Source: Pedobacter sp014947265
GTDB lineage: Bacteria > Bacteroidota > Bacteroidia > Sphingobacteriales > Sphingobacteriaceae
Length of the DNA: 64,000 bases
Assembly (NCBI RefSeq): GCF_014947265.1
Contig: NZ_JADCNK010000004.1
Span: forward strand, 310,001 to 374,000
Reading direction: 5' to 3'
Every line of letters starts with the position of its first letter. Position 1 is the stretch's first letter. Position numbers and translations under genes: made by a program. Shown here in pieces: positions 1-7,760 of the stretch. The notes beneath the pieces are model-generated. The model was given only the letters and a program-made list of their open reading frames with translations. It was not told the DNA's origin and did no database searches.

Positions 1-1312
1 CCATACCTGGACCATTGATCATCCAAATGTTAGGGATATCTGGCAGTGGGGCTTTGGCGGTATTAACAATTGCAACCGCTTAATTAATCTTACTACCGAA
101 TCAGTTGCATCTGATGCTTCAAAAGCTAAAAGTATAGCTGAAATAAAAGCAATGAGGGCCTTGTATTATTACTTTATGATGGATTTGTATGGAAACGTAC
201 CCATTATAGATACCTTTCCAGTGAGTACGCCTCCTGGAAATCAAACCCGCGAAAAAGTATTTGAATTTATAGAAAAGGAGCTTTTAGCTGTAGTTGCTCA
301 ATTACCGGTAAAAGATAACACTAACCGGATTTTGGTTTACGGCAGACCCACACAGGCGATGGTTTATGCCTTATTGGAAAAAATGTATTTAAATGCTGAA
401 GTATACACTGGAAAAGCGAGATATACTGATGCGGTTACCATGGCCGATAACATTTTGAAAAACAGCAATTATAGTTTGGATGCAAAATATAGCGATATTT
501 TCGATGTAAATAACGGTCCGCAGATTAATGAAACCATTTTTGCAATTCCTTATGATCAGCAGATTCCTGGTAATCAGATTACAAGGTTTGGTTTTTACCC
601 TGCTTTAGCAGCAGCTTACGGAATAAACGTAGGTTTTAGTATTTCGATGAGTACTACGCCTGAATATTATAACCGCTTCAATTTGACAAACGATATTCGC
701 AACAGCTTCTGGTTAATTGGTAAGCAATATGCACCTGATGCAAACCGTAAACCTGATTTAACCAAACCTGTTTATGTTGCAGGAACAACAACGCAAATTG
801 AGATTACCCCTGACCTTATTCTAAAACCAGGTAAACCAATGGATTTAGGTAATACGGTTGCTGATCAGGCAAAAGGTGTCCGCTCAGTAAAATACTGGCC
901 AGATCCAAATGCCATTCAGGCCACCAGGTTAAACGGAAACGATATGCCGGTTTTACGTCTTGCCGATGTAATGTTAATGAAAGCCGAAGCCATATTAAGA
1001 GGCGCAACAGCAACTACCGTTAATAGTGAGTTACAAACGCCTTTAGTTTTAGTTAATAAAATAAGAAGCCGTGCTGGTGCTGAAGCCGCAACAACGGTTA
1101 CTTTGAATACTTTACTTGATGAACGCGCACGTGAATTTAGCTGGGAGGCCTGGAGAAGAAACGATCTGATCCGTTTCGGACAATTTGAAACAGAATATCC
1201 TTTACCAAATGATGTTTTAAAAATGAATAAAGATCTTACCAGAAGAATTTATCCGATCCCGGCAAATGAGCTGAAGCTGAATGCAAATTTAAAACAGAAC
1301 CCTGGATACTAA
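1..1312 (+). CDS. SusD/RagB-family outer-membrane lipoprotein, 5' end cut by window
   Basis: The reading frame is open from base 2, so the gene begins left of the window; 436 residues remain and roughly 90-110 N-terminal residues, including the lipoprotein signal, are missing by family length. Visible SusD features are the helical repeat segment around EIKAMRALYYYFMMDLYG, the mid-protein ARYTDAVTMADNIL, the LRLADVMLMKAEAILR helix and the C-terminal ERAREFSWEAWRRNDLIRFG followed by YPIPANEL. SusD proteins sit on the outer-membrane surface, cap a SusC TonB-dependent channel and bind its ligand. A phospholipase-like gene starts 10 bases downstream, so the two are probably co-transcribed, and the paired susC should lie just outside the window. 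The ligand cannot be read from this protein; the neighbours suggest a phosphorylated organic compound. Confidence 0.93.
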   Translation, partial: HTWTIDHPNVRDIWQWGFGGINNCNRLINLTTESVASDASKAKSIAEIKAMRALYYYFMMDLYGNVPIIDTFPVSTPPGNQTREKVFEFIEKELLAVVAQLPVKDNTNRILVYGRPTQAMVYALLEKMYLNAEVYTGKARYTDAVTMADNILKNSNYSLDAKYSDIFDVNNGPQINETIFAIPYDQQIPGNQITRFGFYPALAAAYGINVGFSISMSTTPEYYNRFNLTNDIRNSFWLIGKQYAPDANRKPDLTKPVYVAGTTTQIEITPDLILKPGKPMDLGNTVADQAKGVRSVKYWPDPNAIQATRLNGNDMPVLRLADVMLMKAEAILRGATATTVNSELQTPLVLVNKIRSRAGAEAATTVTLNTLLDERAREFSWEAWRRNDLIRFGQFETEYPLPNDVLKMNKDLTRRIYPIPANELKLNANLKQNPGY

Positions 1313-1322
1313 AATTAAAAAT

Positions 1323-2387
1323 ATGAGACTGATTACCTGTTTTGGTTTATTGCTGGTGCTACCCGCAATTGCCTTAATCACTAAAAAGGACGATTTGCCA
1401 ATCAATCAAATACAGGTTATCGGCTCGCATAATAGTTATAAGCAAGCCATTAATCCTGCGCTGTTCAATGTAATTAAATCACAGGATTCTGCAGCTGCCA
1501 ACAGTCTGGATTATGAACATATCCCTATGCCCGGGCAATTGGATATGGGTTTAAGAAATCTCGAAATTGATGTTTATGCTGATGAGAAAGGTGGTAAATA
1601 CGCCCATCCCAGAGGTTTTGAACAGGTAAAGGGGCAACCTGCATTCGATAAAGACGGTGAAATGAATAAACCTGGATTCAAGGTATTTCATGTTACGGAT
1701 TTAGATTTCAGGTCGTCGGCACTAACTTTTGTGATTGCATTACAGCAATTAAAGAAATGGTCGGATGCTAATCCAAACCACACACCAGTTTTTATTACTT
1801 TAGAAGCTAAAGATGACTCGATAAAGCGTAAAGGATTTACGCAGCCTGAGGCTTTTACAAGTAAAACTTTTGATGAACTGGATGCTGTGATTATTCAAAA
1901 TTTAGGGAAAGAGCATATTTTAAGTCCGGATGATGTAAGAGGCAAATACAAAACTTTGGAAGAGGCTGTACTGGCCAAGAACTGGCCGAAGCTTAGTCAG
2001 GCTAAAGGTAAATTCCTTTTCGTGCTGGATGCCAAAGACAGAAAACGCTCCACCTACATTCAAGGTCATCCTTCACTTAAAGGCCGTGTATTATTTGCAA
2101 ATGCAGAACCGGGAACGCCTGAGGCGGGCTTTATGATTCGAAATAACCCAAAAGATGAACAAATCCCTGAATTGGTTAAGAAAGGTTACCTCATCAGAAC
2201 AAGGGCAGATTCGGATACCAGGCAAGCCAGAAATAATGATTGGAGCGATTTCGAAGCTGCCTGTAAATCTGGCGCCCAAATCATTACAACAGATTATTAC
2301 AAAAAGAGTACGCATTTTAAATCAGATTATGCCATCAGTTTTGCTGATGGAAAATACTTTAGAGCGAACCCTTTATTTAAAAAGTAA
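1323..2387 (+). CDS. Secreted PI-PLC-like phosphodiesterase (Ca2+-dependent PI-PLC-C1 type)
   Basis: 354 residues with an N-terminal hydrophobic signal (about residues 1-20). The TIM-barrel phosphodiesterase signature is present: IGSHNSYKQ near the start with the catalytic-type His-Asn, NLEIDVYAD with metal-binding acidic residues, VFHVTDLDFRS with a second His, and FITLEAKD. The C-terminal ADSDTRQARNNDWSDFEAAC followed by GAQIITTDYY is typical of bacterial members of this group. Such enzymes cleave phosphodiester bonds of phosphoinositides or related lipids. It starts 10 bases after the SusD stop and ends 7 bases before the alkaline phosphatase, so it is in one operon with them. I infer it releases phosphorylated head groups that the phosphatase then strips. 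The family call is firm; the exact substrate is not. Confidence 0.85.
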   Translation: MRLITCFGLLLVLPAIALITKKDDLPINQIQVIGSHNSYKQAINPALFNVIKSQDSAAANSLDYEHIPMPGQLDMGLRNLEIDVYADEKGGKYAHPRGFEQVKGQPAFDKDGEMNKPGFKVFHVTDLDFRSSALTFVIALQQLKKWSDANPNHTPVFITLEAKDDSIKRKGFTQPEAFTSKTFDELDAVIIQNLGKEHILSPDDVRGKYKTLEEAVLAKNWPKLSQAKGKFLFVLDAKDRKRSTYIQGHPSLKGRVLFANAEPGTPEAGFMIRNNPKDEQIPELVKKGYLIRTRADSDTRQARNNDWSDFEAACKSGAQIITTDYYKKSTHFKSDYAISFADGKYFRANPLFKK

Positions 2388-2394
2388 GTTAGAT

Positions 2395-3798
2395 ATGAAC
2401 AGAAGATCGTTATTAAAAGGAGGCTTATTAACCGGTTTAGGTTTGCCTTTTTTGGGTATTAAAGATGTAATAGCTTCGCCGGTAGTTGGGCGTAAAAAGG
2501 CGAAAAACATCATTATGATGGTGAGTGATGGGATGAGTATCGGAACGTTGAATATGGCAGATATCTATTCCAATCGCATATTTGGCAAAAGCAGTAAGTG
2601 GTTGGGGCTGTATAGAGATAATAAGGCCGTAAGAGCGCTGATGGATACCGCTTCCGCGAGTTCTTTGGTGACCGATTCTGCTGCGGCAAGTTCATCCTGG
2701 GGTGGAGGCATGCGTGTTAGAAACGGATCACTAAACGTTGGCATGAAAGGAGAAAAGCCTCAGCCGATTCTTCAAAAGTTTAAAGAAAAAGGTAAAAAGG
2801 TAGGTTGTGTAACCACTGTACCGATTACGCATGCAACTCCTGCAGGTTTTTGTATAAATATTGATAACCGCGGCGGTCAGGATATTATTGCAGAAATGTA
2901 TCTGGGTCTGAAATTCGATGTGATGATGGGTGGAGGGCATAAATACTTTGGGGAAAAAAGAGTAGGTGGGAATCTGATTCCAAAATATTTAACTCAGGGT
3001 TATAAAGTTGCAGAAAACAGGGCCGAAATGTTAGCCTTAGATCAATCAAAGCCTGTTTTAGGTTTATTTGCAGAAGATGGCATGCCTTACGAGGTCGACC
3101 GTCTGCACGACCAGGAACTCATAAAATCGACACCAACACTGGCAGAGATGACCATGAAAGCAATCGAACTAATGAAAGACCATAAAGATGGTTTTGCATT
3201 GCAGGTTGAAGGTGGTAAAGTGGATTGGGCTGCACATTCTAATGATTTGAGCGGTTTAATTTTCGATCAGCTTGCTTTTGATGAAGCTGTTGGAAAAGTA
3301 ATAGAATTTGCTGAAAAAGATGGTGAAACCTTAGTGATCATCACTACAGATCATGGTAATTCGAACCCTGGTTTATTTTATGCTGATGAGGCCAACAAAA
3401 AGTTCGATAGCCTGCAAAACTTCAAACACAGTAATACCTGGCTTTTGGCTCAGCTTAATCAATCATTTAGCGAACAGAAAATAATTGATTTGATCAAAGA
3501 AAATCAAGGTTTTGAAATGAAATCAGAAGATGTAAAATCTTTATTGGTTCACTTTAAGGATATTGTTCCGGGGCAGCTTTACAACGAATCAAACCTGCCA
3601 TTTTATGAATACGGCAAAATTTTGGGTAAATATACTGATGTACAATGGGCGGGTATGAACCATACCGGTGATTATGTGGAGTTGACAATGTTTGGTCCGG
3701 GATCTGAAAATTTAAAACCTTTTGTTAAAAATTACGAGCTGCATAATTTTATGCTTAAAGCTGCAGAAATGCCTGAAGCATTTTTAGTAAAAGCTTAA
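2395..3798 (+). CDS. Alkaline phosphatase, Tat-type signal
   Basis: 467 residues from the ATG at 2395. The N-terminus MNRRSLLKGGLLTGLGLPFL is a twin-arginine-like signal, which supports this start over upstream in-frame options lying inside the previous gene. Metal-site motifs of the PF00245 alkaline phosphatase family are visible: IMMVSDGMS (Asp), VTDSAAASSSW with the nucleophile Ser after Asp, VEGGKVDWAAHSND (Glu, Asp, His), ITTDHGN (Asp-His) and GMNHTGDYVEL (His). The enzyme should hydrolyse phosphate monoesters in the periplasm or at the cell surface. It follows the PI-PLC-like gene by 7 bases, so phosphodiesterase and monoesterase are made together. A MITE-like repeat lies directly downstream. 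Confidence 0.93.
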   Translation: MNRRSLLKGGLLTGLGLPFLGIKDVIASPVVGRKKAKNIIMMVSDGMSIGTLNMADIYSNRIFGKSSKWLGLYRDNKAVRALMDTASASSLVTDSAAASSSWGGGMRVRNGSLNVGMKGEKPQPILQKFKEKGKKVGCVTTVPITHATPAGFCINIDNRGGQDIIAEMYLGLKFDVMMGGGHKYFGEKRVGGNLIPKYLTQGYKVAENRAEMLALDQSKPVLGLFAEDGMPYEVDRLHDQELIKSTPTLAEMTMKAIELMKDHKDGFALQVEGGKVDWAAHSNDLSGLIFDQLAFDEAVGKVIEFAEKDGETLVIITTDHGNSNPGLFYADEANKKFDSLQNFKHSNTWLLAQLNQSFSEQKIIDLIKENQGFEMKSEDVKSLLVHFKDIVPGQLYNESNLPFYEYGKILGKYTDVQWAGMNHTGDYVELTMFGPGSENLKPFVKNYELHNFMLKAAEMPEAFLVKA

Positions 3799-3827
3799 TC
3801 TTAATTACACAGCAAACAAATAATCAG

Positions 3828-4014
3828 GAGGCTGTATCAAAAGTAAAATCTAGCAGTTAAGGTCAGAATTTTATTTTTTTTACGTCATTCTCGCGCAGGC
3901 GGGAATCTTAAAGCGCGATGCAATAGCATTAGGATTCCCAATTAAATTGGGAACGACGACGTATCAAAATATAATTTGCTTAGTGAGCCAGCGTAAATCT
4001 TTTGATACAGCCTC
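3828..4014. repeat. MITE-like element, copy 1 (187 bp)
   Basis: The element is bounded by a perfect 16-bp inverted repeat, GAGGCTGTATCAAAAG at 3828 and its complement ending at 4014. The core contains a second inverted pair of a REP-like sequence: CGTCATTCTCGCGCAGGCGG on the left, and on the right GGATTCCCAATTAAATTGGG followed by AACGACG. No target-site duplication is clear and there is no transposase. Two relatives with the same ends but different cores lie at 13982 and 35855. Confidence 0.8.
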
Positions 4015-4042
4015 TTTTTTAATTCTATCTTTAAACCAGATT

Positions 4043-5215
4043 ATGACTATTCAATCAAAATATTTTCGTTTTTTAATTTGCCTTATTTTAATGCTCAATG
4101 CTGGCTATCTCCAGGCACAGGAAACTACTAATCCTCCGGCAATAATAAACACATCCGGAGTTTGGTTAAAGGGCGATTTACATGTGCATTCGAGGCACAG
4201 TACTGAATCATCAAACAATTCGATTTCGAAAATTATTAATTTTTCAAAGTCAGTTGGTATGGATTATTTGGCCATAACAGACCATGATAATCATGTTAAT
4301 GGAGATGTTGCGCACCATACCTGGGCCGATCCGGAATTTAAATCAGATTCGCTGCTTTTGCTTTATGGTGCCGAATGGACAACAACCAGGGGCCATGGAA
4401 ATGTATTTTCTGATAAGCCTTATGACCATCAACGTCTTTATGATATCAGAGATGCCCGTGACGTCAACATCGGGAAAGTTAAGAAATCATTAGGGATCCA
4501 TTTGTCGGCAAATCATCCTAGTGGAAAAGATAATTTTGGCTTTTCTTACGATTTGGTTAAATCTATCGAGGTTTGGAATTCGGCTGTTTGGCCGAAGAAT
4601 GCCAACGCAATAATGATTTGGGATGACATGCTTTCTTCGGGCAGGATGATGACAGGCAGAGGTGGAAGCGATACCCATCATGGGGTACCTACTGCAGCTG
4701 AAAAACCTAGTGCAAATACATATCAGGCGGAATTTAATTATGTAGGTACACCAACAACCTGGGTTTTTGCAAAACAACGTAGCCTTACCGCAATTATAGA
4801 TGCTTTAGATCATGGAAAAGCTGCTGTAAGTTCCAATCCTTTCGCGCCAAGAGTTGAGTTTTATGCTGATTATAAAGGCAATGGTAAGTTTGAAATGATG
4901 ATGGGTGATAATGCGGTTTCAAATGGTAAACCAATAAAGTTTCAGGTGCAATTGATTGGCAATAAATTACCCAAAGAGCAATATACTGTTACTGTAATCA
5001 AGAATGGAGCAAAGCTGAACAGCTTTCAGGTTAGCGGTGAAGTTCCTGCTTTTCAGTTTACCGATACACCAGATTTAAAGGGCCGAACCTATTACCGTGT
5101 TACAGTAGAAGGTAAAAATACTGATTACCCTCAGGTGCCAAAGTCTGCGGGGCTAAGCGAAAAAATGGTGGCGCTATCCAATCCGATTTACTTTAATTTT
5201 GATCCTAAATTTTAA
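4043..5215 (+). CDS. Secreted PHP-domain metallohydrolase (CehA/McbA-like)
   Basis: 390 residues from ATG 4043, giving MTIQSKYFRFLICLILMLNA, a good signal peptide ending near LQAQ. An in-frame TTG at 3947 would start inside the MITE and is rejected. The PHP metal-binding motifs run in order: KGDLHVHSRHS, LAITDHDN, YGAEWTTTRGHGN, HLSANHPSG and GRGGSDTHHG, so the active site looks complete. A beta-rich C-terminal part (about residues 270-390) follows. PHP proteins hydrolyse phosphoesters, and CehA/McbA relatives act on other esters or carbamates. The position after PI-PLC-like and phosphatase genes suggests phosphoester work outside the cytoplasm. The MITE separates it from that operon, so it may be transcribed apart. 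Family firm, substrate unknown. Confidence 0.85.
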   Translation: MTIQSKYFRFLICLILMLNAGYLQAQETTNPPAIINTSGVWLKGDLHVHSRHSTESSNNSISKIINFSKSVGMDYLAITDHDNHVNGDVAHHTWADPEFKSDSLLLLYGAEWTTTRGHGNVFSDKPYDHQRLYDIRDARDVNIGKVKKSLGIHLSANHPSGKDNFGFSYDLVKSIEVWNSAVWPKNANAIMIWDDMLSSGRMMTGRGGSDTHHGVPTAAEKPSANTYQAEFNYVGTPTTWVFAKQRSLTAIIDALDHGKAAVSSNPFAPRVEFYADYKGNGKFEMMMGDNAVSNGKPIKFQVQLIGNKLPKEQYTVTVIKNGAKLNSFQVSGEVPAFQFTDTPDLKGRTYYRVTVEGKNTDYPQVPKSAGLSEKMVALSNPIYFNFDPKF

Positions 5216-5224
5216 TTAGCGCCA

Positions 5225-5248
5225 GTGTCAGATGGAAACATCTGACAC
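5225..5248 (+). terminator. Hairpin after the PHP gene
   Basis: A perfect 10-bp stem, GTGTCAGATG pairing with CATCTGACAC, closes a GAAA tetraloop 9 bases after the stop codon. No T-run follows, so it may be a 3' stabiliser or factor-assisted terminator rather than a classic intrinsic terminator. Confidence 0.55.
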
Positions 5249-5296
5249 CACAAATAATTGACAGAGTCTGGAGTTCCATCCAGTCTAATAGAATGG

Positions 5297-5477
5297 TCGT
5301 CATCTCGACTATAGCCGCAGCGAAATGGAGAGATCTTTGAACTATGTTAAAGATTTCTCCACTTCGGTCGAAATTACGATTTATCTCAATCTGTCATCCC
5401 AACTCCTTAGATTTTCAATAAAATGATCGTCTCGATCCGATAGCTATCGGATGTAGCGCAGCGAAATGCAGAGGTCT
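5297..5477. repeat. REP-like repeat cluster in the 5216-5694 gap
   Basis: This 479-base gap has no gene. At 5297-5379 two arms face each other, GGTCGTCATCTCGAC with downstream GGAGAGATCTTT, and the complement of CGTAATTTCGACCGAAG. A third arm at about 5424-5477 carries the perfect 18-bp palindrome ATCCGATAGCTATCGGAT (5435-5452), which recurs at 16740. Related arms occur at 28364 and 41786. Such arrays are usually REP/REPIN-type repeats moved by RAYT transposases encoded elsewhere; none is in this window. Confidence 0.7.
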
Positions 5478-5526
5478 ATCCGGACAGATTTAGCTATGCT
5501 GAGACAATCGTGGTTCTCAGGATTAA

Positions 5527-5551
5527 AATTCTATATTTATAACACAGCCTC
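5527..5551. repeat. Solo right end of the MITE-like family
   Basis: AATTCTATATTTATAACACA with GCCTC following matches the right end of the 13982-14132 element (AATTCTATATTTATGATACA, then GCCTC) with two differences. No matching left end is seen within 200 bases upstream, so this is a truncated copy. It lies about 140 bases upstream of the sigma-factor start. Confidence 0.6.
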
Positions 5552-5694
5552 CATTTTTTTTGAATCAGAATTATAGATTAGATTTTTAGAATCATCAAAG
5601 CAAAATGCCATAAATATCAGCATTTTAATATATCGCCAGCTTTGGCTTTATGTTCGTAGTTTTGGATTCAATTTTTTTTATAATTTTACTGGCT

Positions 5695-6279
5695 ATGAGC
5701 AACCAACACAATCATACTGATGAAGAACTGATCGTAATGTTGAGGGAGAACGAAGTGGTTGCTTTCAAGAAAATTTATACTAAGTATTGGTATGAGTTAT
5801 ATTTAATTACCAATAAAAGATTAAGGTCTAAAGAAGCGGCAGAAGAGATTATCCAGAATTTCTTCACAACATTCTGGATCAATCGGGAAAAAATAAATAT
5901 CACGGGGTCTTTAAAGGCTTATCTCCATTCCGCTATCCGCTATTCAATTATTGATTATCTGGCTAAGGAGGCTACCCGGAACAATTACCTCGAACTGCTT
6001 TCATTTAGTTATCAGGAGGCTACGAATACTACTGAAGAAACCATATTTATAAAAGAGTTGGAAAACGGAATCAACGGCGTGATTTCGAAGTTACCTGCAA
6101 AATGCAGAAAGGTATTTGAACTCAGCAGGAAAGAGCATAAATCTAATAAAGAGATTGCCGAATTACTGGGGCTGTCTGAAAAGACTGTTGAAAACCATAT
6201 TACCAATGCCTTAAAGCATTTTAGGGTGCATTATAAGGTGATTTTGATTGCTTCTGGTTTTGCCTGGTTACTCCGTTAA
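5695..6279 (+). CDS. ECF RNA polymerase sigma factor
   Basis: 194 residues from ATG 5695 (MSNQHNHTDEELIVMLREN); the in-frame ATG at 5650 would add a hydrophobic tail unlike this family. Sigma region 2 covers about residues 20-90, including FKKIYTKYWYELYLITNKRL and EEIIQNFFTTFWINREK. Region 4 covers about 125-180, with LPAKCRKVFELSRKEHKSNK and the helix-turn-helix EIAELLGLSEKTVENHI. A short hydrophobic tail ends the protein. It lies 115 bases before a FecR-type anti-sigma gene and a SusC with an STN domain. That arrangement is the standard Bacteroidota trans-envelope switch, in which substrate binding at SusC frees the sigma factor to transcribe the locus. Confidence 0.93.
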   Translation: MSNQHNHTDEELIVMLRENEVVAFKKIYTKYWYELYLITNKRLRSKEAAEEIIQNFFTTFWINREKINITGSLKAYLHSAIRYSIIDYLAKEATRNNYLELLSFSYQEATNTTEETIFIKELENGINGVISKLPAKCRKVFELSRKEHKSNKEIAELLGLSEKTVENHITNALKHFRVHYKVILIASGFAWLLR

Positions 6280-6394
6280 ATACAGTCGCCCGCACATCCG
6301 GGATACATTTTAATTTTTTTTTATTTTTTTTTGGGGGCTAGGGGCAGGCTATCCGACTATACTATTAACGAACCAAATATAACTACGTATCAAC

Positions 6395-7558
6395 ATGGGC
6401 AGATCAATAGCCGTTTCCCTACTTAAAAAATATCTTTCTGGTGATTGTACTGTTAGTGAGATAAAAGAAGTAGATCAATGGTTTGATAGTATGGATGAGG
6501 TACCTGAAGATCTTGCAGGCCTTTCTGATGACCAGCGTAAGTTCGTGGAAGATAAAATTTTTGAACGCATTCTGCTCAATATCGAAACTAAAAGTCAGCA
6601 AAAGATCATATCAGTTCCTAAAAAATCAATACGTATAAGTACAATATTTTGGGCGGCAGCATCACTAGTTGTGGTTCTGGGTGCGGTGCTCACCTGGAGA
6701 TATAGTTCGCAGCTGCACCTGCAAAATCAAACTGCGAAATTACATCAATCCATTCATATAAAACCAGGTGGCAATAGGGCGGTTCTCACGTTAGGTGATG
6801 GATCTTCAGTGGTATTAACCGAAGCCAAAATAGGTGCATTGGCCGACCAGCAAAATGTTAGTGTTGTAAAAACAGCTGAAGGTGAACTCAGCTATAAAAT
6901 GCATACCGGATCTGCATCTTCAAAGATCAGCTTTAATAAGATTACCACGCCTCTTGGTGGGAAATACAGCGTGGTTTTGCCTGATGGAAGTAAAGCCTGG
7001 TTAAATGCGAAATCAAGCTTACGGTTCCCAACTGCTTTTAAGGGTGCTGAAAGAGTGGTTCAGATGACGGGCGAAGTGTATTTCGAAGTGGCCAAGAATC
7101 CTAAACAACCCTTTAAGGTACAATCTGGTGGAACAGAAATTAGGGTACTGGGTACGCATTTTAATGTAATGGCTTATGGCGATGAGGCCGAACAGAAAAC
7201 AACGTTAATTGAAGGCAGTATCCATTTATCATCTGGTAAATTTTCACAGCTATTGAAGCCCGGACAACAAGCCCTGGTAGATCCGTTTGGCATAAACGTG
7301 AATAACAATTGCGATCTGGAAGCTGTAATGGCCTGGAGAAACGATCTTTTCATTTTTAAGGATATGGAGATCAAAGAAATTGCCAGGCAGTTGGTTCGAT
7401 GGTATGATATTCAGGTTGTATTTAAAGGAACGCCTTCCAAAGTATCTTATACAGGAACAATATCTAAAGATGTAGAACTTCCAGAGTTGTTAAATATGCT
7501 TCAATTCACAGGATTAAAATATGAATTGAGCGGACGTGTGCTAACTATAATCGATTAA
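6395..7558 (+). CDS. FecR-family anti-sigma factor
   Basis: 387 residues. A cytoplasmic N-terminal part (1-80) is followed by one membrane segment at about 82-103 (ISTIFWAAASLVVVLGAVLT). The periplasmic FecR domain spans about 175-280 with GGKYSVVLPDGSKAWLNAKS, GEVYFEVAKNPKQPF and LGTHFNVMAY. A C-terminal DUF4974 domain (about 315-387) with FKDMEIKEIARQLVRWYDI resembles STN folds. It should hold the upstream sigma factor inactive until the SusC STN domain contacts it. The ATG at 6395 follows a short T- and G-rich gap. No catalytic function is expected. Confidence 0.93.
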   Translation: MGRSIAVSLLKKYLSGDCTVSEIKEVDQWFDSMDEVPEDLAGLSDDQRKFVEDKIFERILLNIETKSQQKIISVPKKSIRISTIFWAAASLVVVLGAVLTWRYSSQLHLQNQTAKLHQSIHIKPGGNRAVLTLGDGSSVVLTEAKIGALADQQNVSVVKTAEGELSYKMHTGSASSKISFNKITTPLGGKYSVVLPDGSKAWLNAKSSLRFPTAFKGAERVVQMTGEVYFEVAKNPKQPFKVQSGGTEIRVLGTHFNVMAYGDEAEQKTTLIEGSIHLSSGKFSQLLKPGQQALVDPFGINVNNNCDLEAVMAWRNDLFIFKDMEIKEIARQLVRWYDIQVVFKGTPSKVSYTGTISKDVELPELLNMLQFTGLKYELSGRVLTIID

Positions 7559-7607
7559 AGAGACGTAATCGGTAAAAAATAAATTTTAACCAAATAAATA
7601 TTCAAAC

Positions 7608-7634
7608 ATGAGAAACTACTACAACACTGTATAA
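7608..7634 (+). other. Candidate 8-codon leader peptide upstream of susC
   Basis: ATG at 7608 opens a frame encoding MRNYYNTV and stops with TAA at 7632-7634. It sits in the 202-base FecR-SusC gap, 32 bases before a stable hairpin at 7666-7695. Position and size fit a leader peptide, but a chance frame this short is quite possible. Confidence 0.25.
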
Positions 7635-7665
7635 TGTAAAGGCGTAACTATGCTTTTTAAGAAAA

Positions 7666-7695
7666 AACCGGATAGTGTTTGCACCACATCCGGTT
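7666..7695 (+). promoter_or_regulatory. Hairpin in the susC leader
   Basis: AACCGGAT at 7666-7673 pairs perfectly with ATCCGGTT at 7688-7695; an inner GTG-TTTG-CAC helix can extend it. It lies 65 bases before the susC start and has no T-run after it. It could attenuate or stabilise the susCD message, leaving sigma/anti-sigma transcripts at a different level. Confidence 0.4.
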
Positions 7696-7760
7696 ATTGT
7701 AAAGGTTACTTACAATCCGATTTAGACAACATTATAATTTAACCAAAACTCCATAAAGAT

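Noticed and set aside
3947..4042. N-terminal extension of the PHP gene from a TTG at 3947
   Set aside because: It runs through the right end of the MITE-like element, and the ATG at 4043 gives a proper signal peptide.
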